Shown here: positions 7,829 to 14,764 of the stretch, piece by piece | How the letters are laid out: each line of letters starts with the position of its first letter | Numbering within the stretch: the first letter of the stretch is position 1 | Assembly (NCBI GenBank): GCA_016550405.1 | Contig: JABXGX010000006.1 | Location: 1 to 24,844 of the forward strand | DNA: 24,844 bases | Reading direction: 5' to 3' | Source: an archaeon | GTDB taxonomy: Archaea; Asgardarchaeota; Hermodarchaeia; Hermodarchaeales; Hermodarchaeaceae | The notes under the pieces: model-generated | The model's input: only the letters and a program-made list of their open reading frames with translations | The model's database searches: none | What the model was told of the DNA's origin: nothing | Program-made: the position numbers and the translations under genes

Positions 7829-8482
7829 CTAAGTCTTTTTTGATTTGGATTTCTTCGTTTTGGCTTTCGTCTTGCCTTCCTTGAGGCTGGATGAGTGAAG
7901 CTGTACCCATTGGTCGAGAAACATTTTCGCATAATGGATAGGGACTCCCACTTCGAAGAGGTGCCCAGCAATCTCATGACGAGATTTCCCTTTCTTTGCG
8001 AGTTGAGAGGAAAGGTTGAAGGTGAATTCCTTAAGTTCCCAGGGATAAACGACCCAAGCTTCGGTTTTCACGACATAGTAATCAGGTACGTGTTTTGTCC
8101 AAGGTTTCATGTGCATGGTTGCAGTTCGGGGGTCTTTATAACCACGTTGTTCTAAGTGTTCCCTAGCAATGATAAGGCTGTCTCCGGTATCTGAGATATC
8201 ATCAACAAGAAGGGGGGTCTCCCATTTCATGTCCCGGGGGATTTTTTGACTTATCTGAGGTTCCTGATCGCGAGCATAAATGCCACGATATAAATCGACT
8301 TTGACATTGGCTGTGTCCCGGGTGAAAAAGAGATCAGAAAGGATTCGGGCGGGGATCCATCCTCCACGTGCGACACCTACTATCACATCAGGTTGATATT
8401 TTGATTCTATAATCTGCTCATACAGCCTAAAACAGAGTTCGTAAAGGCGCTCCCACCAAACGAATTCAAAATCGATTGCCAT
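7829..8482 (-). CDS. Purine-type phosphoribosyltransferase (COG2236-like), copy 1
   Basis: This 217-residue type-I phosphoribosyltransferase would join a base to PRPP, releasing pyrophosphate. The PRPP-binding loop is LLVDDISDTGDS at 91-102 and the family's earlier block is VIVGVARGGWIPARIL at 34-48. The late segment YPWELKEFTF (146-155) is shared with the second copy at 9912-10508 and typical of archaeal COG2236 enzymes (hypoxanthine, xanthine or guanine types). The last 17 residues form a lysine-rich tail lacking in copy 2, perhaps for nucleic-acid or membrane contact. A TATA element (8504-8510, minus strand) centred about 25 nt before the ATG predicts a leaderless mRNA and confirms the start. 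The exact base used cannot be read from sequence. Confidence 0.92.
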   Translation of the reverse strand: MAIDFEFVWWERLYELCFRLYEQIIESKYQPDVIVGVARGGWIPARILSDLFFTRDTANVKVDLYRGIYARDQEPQISQKIPRDMKWETPLLVDDISDTGDSLIIAREHLEQRGYKDPRTATMHMKPWTKHVPDYYVVKTEAWVVYPWELKEFTFNLSSQLAKKGKSRHEIAGHLFEVGVPIHYAKMFLDQWVQLHSSSLKEGKTKAKTKKSKSKKT

Positions 8483-8503
8483 ACTGCTAGGTATCTACCC
8501 GCT

Positions 8504-8510
8504 CTATAAA
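8504..8510 (-). promoter_or_regulatory. TATA box of phosphoribosyltransferase copy 1
   Basis: TTTATAG on the minus strand is centred 25 nt before the ATG at 8482, so transcription should start at or beside the start codon. No ribosome-binding site is visible, in line with a leaderless transcript. Confidence 0.55.
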
Positions 8511-8586
8511 GCTTATCGTCAGATACCTTCGCATCAAGCACTTTAGGCTTGAATGTGTTGAGCTCTCGAATTCGCGAATAAGTATG

Positions 8587-8592
8587 TATAAA
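8587..8592 (+). promoter_or_regulatory. TATA box of the winged-helix regulator gene
   Basis: TATAAA in the context AGTATGTATAAAGG predicts transcription starting near 8613-8617. That is downstream of the first in-frame ATG (8607) and just before the ATG at 8628, so it decides the start of the regulator. Confidence 0.55.
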
Positions 8593-8627
8593 GGCTTCAA
8601 TTACCAATGAGGTTTAGGCTGGAGCCG

Positions 8628-9116
8628 ATGACTGAACCGACAAACCCGGAGGACAAAGACAGGAAATCAGATTCGGTGAAAGCCCCAGATAACACCGATC
8701 TGCAAGCGAAACTGGAAGATATTTCGACCCGGTTGGCTCGGATTGAACGGGTGTTAGCCCGTCTTGAACCAGAGATGGGGGAATTTCAACAATCCACCCG
8801 GCTCATTCGTGACGGAATGGATTTTTATGGCAACCTCTTTGAGATGATGGGACGATTTTCTGGACGCCAACGGCTCCAAAAACGATTCCCTAGCCTTGCC
8901 AAAGATGAAATTAGCCGTCTTATTGTAGATGCTTTAGAACCGGGTGAAGCCAAAAATATCAGTCAACTTACCATTGCCGTTCGACGGGGACGGGGCACTG
9001 CGTCGCGTCGTATTGTCCGTGAACGGGTGCAGCAACTTCAAGAAATAGGACTTATCCAAGAATCCCATCGAGACAAAAAGGCGACATATTATACACTCTC
9101 AGAGGATCTCATTTAA
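8628..9116 (+). CDS. Small coiled-coil plus winged-helix transcription regulator
   Basis: A 162-residue likely DNA-binding protein. Residues 1-22 are charged and probably disordered. Residues about 24-55 form a heptad-like helix (LQAKLEDISTRLARIERVLARLE) suited to dimerisation. The C-terminal half (about 92-162) looks like a winged helix: a helix with LIVDALEPGEAKNISQL, a basic recognition region GRGTASRRIVRERVQQLQEIGL, and a wing ending KATYYTLSEDL. The start at 8628 is chosen because GGAG lies just upstream and the TATA box at 8587 places the transcript start after the earlier ATG at 8607. A terminator follows at 9134. Placed between two phosphoribosyltransferase genes, it could regulate them, but no operator is proven. 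Confidence 0.82.
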   Translation: MTEPTNPEDKDRKSDSVKAPDNTDLQAKLEDISTRLARIERVLARLEPEMGEFQQSTRLIRDGMDFYGNLFEMMGRFSGRQRLQKRFPSLAKDEISRLIVDALEPGEAKNISQLTIAVRRGRGTASRRIVRERVQQLQEIGLIQESHRDKKATYYTLSEDLI

Positions 9117-9133
9117 GACTAAAAGTAGAGTTT

Positions 9134-9158
9134 GTGACCTGTTATCTGGTCACTTTTT
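9134..9158 (+). terminator. Intrinsic-type terminator after the winged-helix gene
   Basis: GTGACC (9134-9139) and GGTCAC (9148-9153) form a six-base-pair stem with an eight-base loop, directly followed by TTTTT (9154-9158). It begins 17 nt after the stop codon. Confidence 0.65.
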
Positions 9159-9211
9159 CACAAATAGTATATGTCCTCTGACCACACAAGTATAAGTTGG
9201 TGTCAACAACC

Positions 9212-9556
9212 ATGAGCGACAAAGACCCAAAATCAACCGATGTCGAAGAGGTTCGTGATATTCTTGAAGCAGTTCAGGAAACCGTTCCTGCCCTCATCAG
9301 TCAACTCGTCCAAGCGATCTATTCCCCTGAAGTTGCCGAAGGTATTGCAGAAGCCATTGGTTCTCTCTATCAGGGACTCAAGAAAAAAGGCCTACCGGAT
9401 GAGTTAGTTCTTGAAATGACTCGGAAATACATGAATGTCTTGGACATAAAGGAACTAATGACTGAAGGAATCAGCACAGAACGGAAATCTCAAGATTTGG
9501 ATATTCGAATCGAACGTGCCCTTCAGAACAAACGGGCAAAAAAGGAGAGCAGCTAG
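9212..9556 (+). CDS. Small helical protein, member 1 of a local paralogous pair
   Basis: I do not recognise the family. The 114-residue protein is predicted to be all-helical and acidic at the N-terminus with a basic tail (KRAKKESS). Residues about 60-85 contain LKKKGLPDELVLEMTRKY then IKELM, a block that recurs in the next gene (HSQGLPLEVVENLTNAY then IKQM), so the two are probably diverged duplicates. There is no signal peptide, membrane helix or cysteine. The ATG at 9212 is preferred to one at 9197 because a TATA-like TATAAG at 9191-9196 lies just before it, although the box is slightly close; an alternative box at about 9168-9174 would give a short leader. It is followed by a strong hairpin at 9583. 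Confidence 0.72.
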   Translation: MSDKDPKSTDVEEVRDILEAVQETVPALISQLVQAIYSPEVAEGIAEAIGSLYQGLKKKGLPDELVLEMTRKYMNVLDIKELMTEGISTERKSQDLDIRIERALQNKRAKKESS

Positions 9557-9575
9557 AACGAGACCGAATGGAGTG

Positions 9576-9617
9576 AGAAGTCATCTGGTCGGATTTTGGA
9601 GACCAGATACTTTCTCT
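9576..9617 (+). terminator. Strong hairpin after the first small helical gene
   Basis: ATCTGGTC (9583-9590) pairs perfectly with GACCAGAT (9601-9608). The stem extends outward as GAGAAGT against ACTTTCTC with one extra base on each side, giving about 15 base pairs in all. The downstream stretch is pyrimidine-rich (CTTTCTCTCTC) and lacks a clean T-run. A terminator or 3'-end processing structure is likely; it could instead be part of the leader of the next gene. Confidence 0.5.
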
Positions 9618-9667
9618 CTCATTCCTCAGACCATTCGTGTGAAGATCCTTGTACGGAGTTTAATGGT

Positions 9668-9925
9668 ATGAACGCTAGAGAAATCGTTGCTACGATGTAC
9701 TATGGAATCAGAGTAGCCATCCGAGCTTGGATAGCTTTACGACAAGGTAAACGCCTTGCTAATAATGGGATACGTGTTTTTCGAAGAACCTTGCATAGTC
9801 AGGGATTACCATTAGAGGTCGTTGAGAATCTGACCAATGCTTATGAAGCTAATCTTGAGTTACTTTCGATTAAACAAATGTCACGATTTGCAATGCAGTC
9901 TGTAAAACAGTCTACATCTCTTTGA
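9668..9925 (+). CDS. Small helical protein, member 2 of a local paralogous pair
   Basis: An 85-residue, basic, probably all-helical protein related to its upstream neighbour through the block QGLPLEVVENLTNAYEANLE followed by LLSIKQM. Its first 35 residues are more hydrophobic and aromatic (MYYGIRVAIRAWIALRQG), which may form an amphipathic or membrane-touching helix. ATG at 9668 is chosen because relatedness to the neighbour starts after it and GGAG lies 12 nt upstream; an in-frame ATG at 9596 lies inside the preceding hairpin. The last 14 bases overlap the convergent phosphoribosyltransferase gene. Function is unknown. Confidence 0.65.
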   Translation: MNAREIVATMYYGIRVAIRAWIALRQGKRLANNGIRVFRRTLHSQGLPLEVVENLTNAYEANLELLSIKQMSRFAMQSVKQSTSL

Positions 9926-10508
9926 ACGTCTTCCATTCCTTTAGGAAATCTTTTGCCGGCTGTGTAGGAAGCCCGATTTTAAGTAACTCTGATTCGATTT
10001 CCGAGTATTCAACATTCTTTGAGTGCAACTGCGCAGCAAACGAAAAGGTGAATTCTTTTACTTCCCAGGGGTAAATTACCCAGACATCCGTTTTTTTAAC
10101 ATAAAAGTTGGGTACTGGATCAGTCCAAGGTTTAACATGCAAACAAGCAGTCTGTAATCGAGAAACCTTGTGACGTTCTATGTGTTCAACTGTGATTTTC
10201 AAACTCTCCCCCGAGTCAGCAATGTCATCTACAACGAGGACATTCTTCCAGCGGGGTTCACCACTCACAGGTTGAGTAATGGAGGCATGTTCTTCAGTTT
10301 CGAATAGATCCTGATAGAACTCAACCTTAACATTCGCTGTTTGTTGTGTGATGAAAAAATCAGCAATAATTCGGGCGGGAACCCACCCACCCCTAGCTAC
10401 ACCTACAACAAGATCTGGTGAAAAGCCTGCCTTCCGAACCTGCTGATAAAGCTGTAAACACAGCTCGTAGACTTGGTTCCAATCAACGTATTTGTACTCG
10501 AGTGTCAT
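9912..10508 (-). CDS. Purine-type phosphoribosyltransferase (COG2236-like), copy 2
   Basis: This 198-residue paralog of the enzyme at 7829-8482 has collinear motifs: LVVGVARGGWVPARII at 33-48, PRPP loop VVDDIADSGES at 92-102 and YPWEVKEFTF at 146-155. The loop differs from copy 1 (ADSGES against SDTGDS) and the lysine-rich tail is missing. The region after the first PRPP contact (about 62-90) is the most divergent, so base preference may have shifted. A minus-strand TATA element at 10529-10539 lies about 26 nt before the ATG, again predicting a leaderless mRNA. Both copies look intact, which argues for separate roles, such as hypoxanthine/guanine versus xanthine, but this cannot be assigned by eye. 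Confidence 0.92.
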   Translation of the reverse strand: MTLEYKYVDWNQVYELCLQLYQQVRKAGFSPDLVVGVARGGWVPARIIADFFITQQTANVKVEFYQDLFETEEHASITQPVSGEPRWKNVLVVDDIADSGESLKITVEHIERHKVSRLQTACLHVKPWTDPVPNFYVKKTDVWVIYPWEVKEFTFSFAAQLHSKNVEYSEIESELLKIGLPTQPAKDFLKEWKTFKEM

Positions 10509-10528
10509 AATGAGAGATGGATAAGATG

Positions 10529-10539
10529 CATAAAAAAGG
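10529..10539 (-). promoter_or_regulatory. TATA box of phosphoribosyltransferase copy 2
   Basis: The minus strand reads CTTTTTTATGC here, centred about 26 nt before the ATG at 10508. The spacing matches that of copy 1 and implies a leaderless transcript. Confidence 0.5.
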
Positions 10540-10676
10540 AGAGGTTTGAGTCAGAGTTTTTTCACATCATTACTAGCACATTTTCCGCAGCTAAGTAAGC
10601 CTTTCTTTAATTGCACGTGTACCTTGTATCCTGTTTCACTCCAAAAATTACCACCGTTCACACATAGCAATCTTAC

Positions 10677-10686
10677 TATAGTATAC
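10677..10686 (+). promoter_or_regulatory. TATA-like element before a structured RNA candidate
   Basis: CTATAGTATA lies in an otherwise empty region and predicts transcription from about 10707, a few bases before the long stem that begins at 10716. No protein gene follows on the plus strand. The stretch 10540-10676 holds nothing else I can support. Confidence 0.4.
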
Positions 10687-10706
10687 CTCAATAGCGAATC
10701 CGTATC

Positions 10707-10838
10707 GGAAATTGCGAGCTGCGGACGCTAACCTCCGAGCAGATCAGTTCCGTCATTCGCCATGATGAGTGGCTCTGGTTAGGTGCATGTTCGTCATCGT
10801 TGACGTCCGCATGCTCACTGAGTAGGACGTAATCCTAC
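10707..10838 (+). ncRNA. Candidate structured non-coding RNA
   Basis: A 12-base-pair closing stem pairs GAGC-TGCGGACG (10716-10727) with CGTCCGCA-t-GCTC (10804-10816, one bulged base). Stacked directly on its 5' arm is CTAACC (10728-10733) with GGTTAG (10777-10782). Beyond an internal loop come GAGC (10737-10740) with GCTC (10772-10775), then an inner hairpin TCAT/ATGA (10753-10765). The 3' part of the junction (10783-10803) is less structured. A separate perfect hairpin, GTAGGA-cgtaa-TCCTAC (10822-10838), follows. No reading frame of note covers the region. A TATA-like element is positioned to start transcription at about 10707. It does not fit tRNA, 5S or box C/D layouts convincingly. Strand is chosen by the promoter; the reverse complement would also fold. 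Confidence 0.5.
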
Positions 10839-10864
10839 CATTTAGGAGTTTCTGAAGTCATTCA

Positions 10865-11308
10865 CTAGGCATTTGAACCCTTCATCAGTTCTTTCGTTAT
10901 TGCATTCATAGTCAGAAGAGGCCGCAGAAGGAAGTATACGAAAATTAATCCGATGATGAACAAAGCCGCACCGAGAAGCTTCAAATAAAGTCCAAAAGGT
11001 CCAATGGCGGCGAAGATCAAGGCTAATGGCAATACAGCACCAATGACTGCTCGGATTAAGGTGAGCATGATGGCTTTCTGTGTGTCTTTGACAAAGAAGA
11101 CCGCTAGAAAGGCGACTATGATAAAGAACAGCGTAAGTCCAGCAATGATTGCTAAGAATGGTTCTTGGAATACTGTTGGGAATAATCCGGCACCAAAGAG
11201 AAAGACGCCAAAAAAGACAATCACAAGGAAAGTCCAGTAGTTGAAGGCACTTGTGAATTTCTTCAAATCCATACTAGCTTGAGTCAAGCGTGTCATGGGA
11301 TCAGACAT
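10865..11308 (-). CDS. Small four-helix membrane protein
   Basis: This 147-residue integral membrane protein of unknown function has four hydrophobic segments at about 24-44, 50-73, 83-105 and 108-129. Between segments 2 and 3 lies a short charged turn (VKDTQK), and the N- and C-termini are polar and probably lie on the same side. No catalytic motif is visible. The ATG has GGAGG nine bases upstream, so the start is firm. It lies 42 nt downstream of mtnA on the same strand, likely in one transcript, but that does not by itself imply a shared role. Confidence 0.8.
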   Translation of the reverse strand: MSDPMTRLTQASMDLKKFTSAFNYWTFLVIVFFGVFLFGAGLFPTVFQEPFLAIIAGLTLFFIIVAFLAVFFVKDTQKAIMLTLIRAVIGAVLPLALIFAAIGPFGLYLKLLGAALFIIGLIFVYFLLRPLLTMNAITKELMKGSNA

Positions 11309-11350
11309 GGGATAAAACCTCCAAATCTTTGCCCTCTCGTTGGATATTCC

Positions 11351-12469
11351 CTAAATGCCTTTCTCTAATGAGGAATAACCGGCTTTCGCGATGAGTTTCT
11401 TAATTTGCTTAGGTTTAATCTTCGTTAACACACCTTTTTCAGTGATAAATCCTGTCACATATTCTGCTGGTGTAATATCGAAAACGGGATTAAGCGCATC
11501 TGTTTGATCGGGAGCAACTTGTACAGGTCCGATTCCTCCAGTTGGGAGCCGCCCTATGACAGTTCGCACTTCTTTTCCTGGACGCTCTTCGATTTCAATA
11601 GCTTCACCATTCGGTGTGTCTAAATCAAAAGTAGCGATGGGTGCAGCAACATAGAAAGGTACATCATGAACATGGGCTAAGAGGGCTTTTTCGTAGGTGC
11701 CAATTTTATTCGCTACATCTCCATTAGCGGCTATACGATCAGCTCCCACAATAACGGAGTTTACCAAACCCTGGCTGAACAAATACCCACAGGCACTATC
11801 AACAATCAGTTGGTGCGGAATGTCTTCCTGTTGGAGTTCCCAAGTAGTTAATCGGCTCCCTTGGAGCCAAGGACGTGTTTCGGACACATATACAAGTGAC
11901 AACAGTCCAGCTTCATGAGCAAACCGAATAACACTGAGCGCAGATCCGAAATCCTGCAGTCCAAGCCCCCCTGTATTGCAATGTGTAAGGATTCGACTCT
12001 GGGGTTGTAAAAGTGTGATGCCAGCCTTACCCATTGCACGAGAGGCTTGCATATCAGAATCGAGTATTTGACGTGCAGCCTGGGTTATTCGAGCTTGTTT
12101 CTCGCCCACGGTTGCCTCTGCCTCAGCTACTTGGAGGCAAAACTCTACAGCAGCGGAGAGATTTACTGCAGTAGGGCGAGCCTTTCTAATGATCTCAGCA
12201 GCTTCATTTAGGAGATGGTTAAATTCAAGGACTAGATTGGTGTCGATTTCGTGGGCAGCTTGAGCCATAGCGAAAGCGCCTGCTACCCCCACGGAACCCG
12301 CTCCGCGAGTAACAAGATCTTTTATCGCTTTTACAGTATCCTGCCAAGAACTTAGACGTTTGAGTTCAAATTTGAATGGTAACCACCGTTGGTCAATCAT
12401 AGTCACCACGTGGTCTTCCATATCAACGGCTAGCATTTCGACTCTCTGCCCATCTACGTTTATTCGCAT
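11351..12469 (-). CDS. mtnA: S-methyl-5-thioribose-1-phosphate isomerase
   Basis: MtnA interconverts 5-methylthioribose 1-phosphate and methylthioribulose 1-phosphate in methylthioadenosine salvage. The start at 12469 is set by GGAGG seven bases upstream; an ATG at 12499 lacks such a site. In the 372-residue product, catalytic Cys164 lies in THCNTGGLG and Asp244 in VGADRIAANGDVANKIGTY, matching the known active-site pair of the family (Cys160/Asp240 in the Bacillus enzyme). Other family blocks are RGAGSVGVAGAFA (55-67), RPTAVNL (98-104) and SETRPWLQGSRLT (196-208). Two related enzymes are the alternatives: aIF2B-like proteins, which lack these residues, and ribose-1,5-bisphosphate isomerase, whose active-site block differs; the HCN-x-G sequence favours MtnA. 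No other methionine-salvage gene is in the window. Confidence 0.9.
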   Translation of the reverse strand: MRINVDGQRVEMLAVDMEDHVVTMIDQRWLPFKFELKRLSSWQDTVKAIKDLVTRGAGSVGVAGAFAMAQAAHEIDTNLVLEFNHLLNEAAEIIRKARPTAVNLSAAVEFCLQVAEAEATVGEKQARITQAARQILDSDMQASRAMGKAGITLLQPQSRILTHCNTGGLGLQDFGSALSVIRFAHEAGLLSLVYVSETRPWLQGSRLTTWELQQEDIPHQLIVDSACGYLFSQGLVNSVIVGADRIAANGDVANKIGTYEKALLAHVHDVPFYVAAPIATFDLDTPNGEAIEIEERPGKEVRTVIGRLPTGGIGPVQVAPDQTDALNPVFDITPAEYVTGFITEKGVLTKIKPKQIKKLIAKAGYSSLEKGI

Positions 12470-12581
12470 ACACTGACCTCCAACTAGATTTCTATTCATG
12501 TCCTGAGACCAAAAGAGTTTTGATAGCCACCCTATGTAGTGCCTTGACTAATGTTATGAAAATAGGTGGTGGTTAGCTATT

Positions 12582-13259
12582 ATGTCTTTTGGAGCTGTTA
12601 AGGCAATGGTATTCGATTTGGATGGCACTTTGGTGAATATTCCTAACATCTGGGAGTTTTTTGATGAGTTACTCGTTCAGACATTGAGCGAGTTGAACAT
12701 CGACCTTCCACCCGCAAAGAACCGACTAGAAGTTTGGCATTCAGGTGGAGAGTTTGAAAAAGTCATTCGCAGCTGGGGAGTTACCGATTACCCGACATTT
12801 ATTCAACGGTTTGATGAAGTTGATTATCAGAAGCGGGAAACAATGATACAAAGTGGTGAAATTCGCCTCTTCGAGGACGTTATAGTCTTGGAGACATTGA
12901 GTAAAAGATTCAAGCTAGCGCTGTTAACAAACACCCCTCCTGATATTGCTTGGTTGGAAGTGAAATCATTTCACTTAGAACATCTCTTTGATGTCCTTGT
13001 AATGTTAGGGACCGTGGAGCAAGAAATTGCTAAACCTGCGCCTGATGGCTTTTTCCGTTGCTTAACTCAGCTTGGTATTCAACCAGAAGAGGCAGTGATG
13101 ATTGGGGATTCAAGCAGTGACATTATCGGCGGAAATCAGGTGGGAATGTTAACAGTCTTAATTAACCGTCCAAACCAAGAAATTCCTGTTAATTTCGATC
13201 CACCCCCGGACCTGATAATAACTGATTTAAATGAATTGACTAGATTTCGCTCTAGCTGA
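12582..13259 (+). CDS. HAD-superfamily phosphatase (phosphoglycolate phosphatase-like)
   Basis: A 225-residue haloacid-dehalogenase hydrolase with every catalytic motif: I, FDLDGT with Asp12 and Asp14; II, LLTNT at 114-118; III, Lys151 in AKPAPDG; IV, GDSSSD at 175-180. A helical cap (about 18-95) lies between motifs I and II, the subclass I layout of phosphoglycolate and pyrophosphate phosphatases. The substrate cannot be read from sequence. It is divergent from mtnA with 112 nt between starts, and convergent with the acyl-CoA synthetase gene with only 6 nt between stops. The start is the first ATG; no strong ribosome-binding site is seen. Confidence 0.9.
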   Translation: MSFGAVKAMVFDLDGTLVNIPNIWEFFDELLVQTLSELNIDLPPAKNRLEVWHSGGEFEKVIRSWGVTDYPTFIQRFDEVDYQKRETMIQSGEIRLFEDVIVLETLSKRFKLALLTNTPPDIAWLEVKSFHLEHLFDVLVMLGTVEQEIAKPAPDGFFRCLTQLGIQPEEAVMIGDSSSDIIGGNQVGMLTVLINRPNQEIPVNFDPPPDLIITDLNELTRFRSS

Positions 13260-13265
13260 ATGGTG

Positions 13266-14681
13266 CTAATCATCTGGACGGTTAAGGATTTCCCCATATT
13301 CCACTAAGGCTGCTATCCCCCTTGCGCCTCGAATTGGTAGGTGATAAGATGGAACACCTGCCAACCGGAGTTTGAACATCCGTTCTCGAATTTCTTTGGT
13401 TGAGGGGACAGAGACTACAACAATGGGTTTTTTGCGTTGCTCAGAGGCTTCTACAATTGCTTGACTGACCTGTTCTGCGTCTAATAAAGGAGTCATGAAG
13501 AGAGGAATTACGATGATACCATCAACTTCATCGCTGTCGAGTAGGGTATTCATTGAGAAAGCAAATTGTTCAGCTGTCGCTGAACCTGTGAGATCAACAG
13601 GGTTCTTAACTGAATAGAAATACGGGAGCTTCGTATGGAGCCGTTTTTGCAAAGTCTCAGACAATTCTGGGGCGTCAAGATCGTAATCAGCAAGAGCGTC
13701 TAGTGTCATCACGCCAAAACCACCACCACTCGTGATTACTCCTATACGCCTACCTTTCGCAGGTGGTTGATGTGCAAGAGCACGGGCAACATCGAAGAAT
13801 TCCCCAATCGTTTTAACGCGAATAATGCCTGCGGCTTCAAAGGCTGCATCATAAATGCGATCGGTCCCAGCAAGTGATCCAGTATGGCTAGAAACTGCAC
13901 GAGTCCCAGCTTCACTTCGTCCTGCTTTAATTACGATGAAGGGTTTGACCTTGCAAGCCCTTCTGCAAATATCGATGAATTTTCGTCCACGATTGATGGA
14001 TTCGAGGTAGAGCCCTGTGACTTGGGTGTCTTCATCGTCTTCAAGATAATCGATGAGATCACCTTCGTCGACATCGATAGCGTTTCCAAAACTTGCGAAT
14101 TTGCTAAATCCGATTTTTTCATTATAAGCGAAGCTCATCACTGATCCACCGACGGAGCCAGATTGTGTGAGGAAGGAGATACGACCTAGTTGCGGTCGAG
14201 GTGTTGTACTTTCGGGGAGAAAGAGTGTGTCGATATGGGTGCTTGGACTGAAGGTTCCCAAACAGTTGGGACCTAGGATGCGAATGTTTCCCTTCTGGGC
14301 AATTTCCAAAACTTCATTTTCAAGTGCAATCCCTTCCGGACCGGATTCTCGGAAACCACCGGATACTATGATGACATTAGGGATTTTGACTTCAACACAT
14401 TCTTTCATGGCTAGGGAAACATATTTGGCAGGGATTACGATGACTGCAAGCTCAATGGGACCTCCACAGTCTTTGATTGAAGCGTAAGTCTTGATGCCAA
14501 GGATATGATGTCCCTCCTTGGCAGCCTTGGGATTGATAAGATACAATCGCCCTGGAAATTTGGCTGCGACCATTTGTTCAACAACAATATGTCCAATACG
14601 TCCTGGGCGTCGAGAAGCCCCGATGATGGCGACACTCTTGGGTTTAAAGAAACGATCCATTTGTGTTTCAATCGACTCCAT
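13266..14681 (-). CDS. Acyl-CoA synthetase (ADP-forming), alpha-type subunit
   Basis: This protein resembles the alpha subunit of acetate-CoA ligase (ADP-forming), the archaeal enzyme that makes ATP from acyl-CoA, ADP and phosphate. The CoA-binding Rossmann domain begins at once (VAIIGASRRPGRIG, 17-30). The succinyl-CoA-ligase-like middle domain has ILGPNCLG (135-142) and FLTQSGSVGG (170-179), and phosphorylated His266 lies in SSHTGSLAG. The third flavodoxin-like domain follows at about 310-460. At 471 residues it matches a free alpha subunit; the ATP-grasp beta subunit is not in the window, so it must be encoded elsewhere or this copy acts with another partner. ATG at 14681 is chosen; a GTG at 14693 and an ATG at 14660 are alternatives, none with a clear ribosome-binding site. 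The acyl substrate is unknown. Confidence 0.9.
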   Translation of the reverse strand: MESIETQMDRFFKPKSVAIIGASRRPGRIGHIVVEQMVAAKFPGRLYLINPKAAKEGHHILGIKTYASIKDCGGPIELAVIVIPAKYVSLAMKECVEVKIPNVIIVSGGFRESGPEGIALENEVLEIAQKGNIRILGPNCLGTFSPSTHIDTLFLPESTTPRPQLGRISFLTQSGSVGGSVMSFAYNEKIGFSKFASFGNAIDVDEGDLIDYLEDDEDTQVTGLYLESINRGRKFIDICRRACKVKPFIVIKAGRSEAGTRAVSSHTGSLAGTDRIYDAAFEAAGIIRVKTIGEFFDVARALAHQPPAKGRRIGVITSGGGFGVMTLDALADYDLDAPELSETLQKRLHTKLPYFYSVKNPVDLTGSATAEQFAFSMNTLLDSDEVDGIIVIPLFMTPLLDAEQVSQAIVEASEQRKKPIVVVSVPSTKEIRERMFKLRLAGVPSYHLPIRGARGIAALVEYGEILNRPDD

Positions 14682-14703
14682 TGTTGACCACACTTCGAGA
14701 GTC

Positions 14704-14727
14704 AGACCTTATGCAGAGTGAAGGTCT
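14704..14727 (-). promoter_or_regulatory. Perfect inverted repeat upstream of the acyl-CoA synthetase gene
   Basis: AGACCTT (14704-14710) and AAGGTCT (14721-14727) are perfect seven-base inverted repeats with ten bases between. They lie 23-46 nt before the start codon and just downstream of a TATA-like ATTTATTAG (minus strand, about 14750-14758). It may be an operator at the transcription start, a leader hairpin, or the 3' end of the upstream methyltransferase transcript. Confidence 0.35.
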
Positions 14728-14764
14728 TTTCCAATCAACACCACCTTTGGGCTAATAAATGGAT

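Noticed and set aside
10546..10731. 61-residue plus-strand frame
   Set aside because: Low-complexity hydrophobic and serine-rich text, no ribosome-binding site, and it runs into the structured RNA candidate.
10721..10811. tRNA-like seven-base acceptor pairing GCGGACG/CGTCCGC
   Set aside because: No T arm precedes the 3' strand, no D arm or anticodon arm fits, and the length is wrong even allowing for an intron.
10762..10821. Possible box C/D RNA: ATGATGA at 10762-10768 and CTGA at 10818-10821
   Set aside because: Spacing is acceptable, but the flanks do not pair to make the terminal stem, internal D'/C' boxes are poor, and the bases are already used in the larger stem structure.
12515..12575. 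Imperfect inverted repeat CCACCCTAT / ATAGGTGG between mtnA and the HAD gene
   Set aside because: It needs a bulge, has a long spacer and no clear relation to a promoter; chance is likely.
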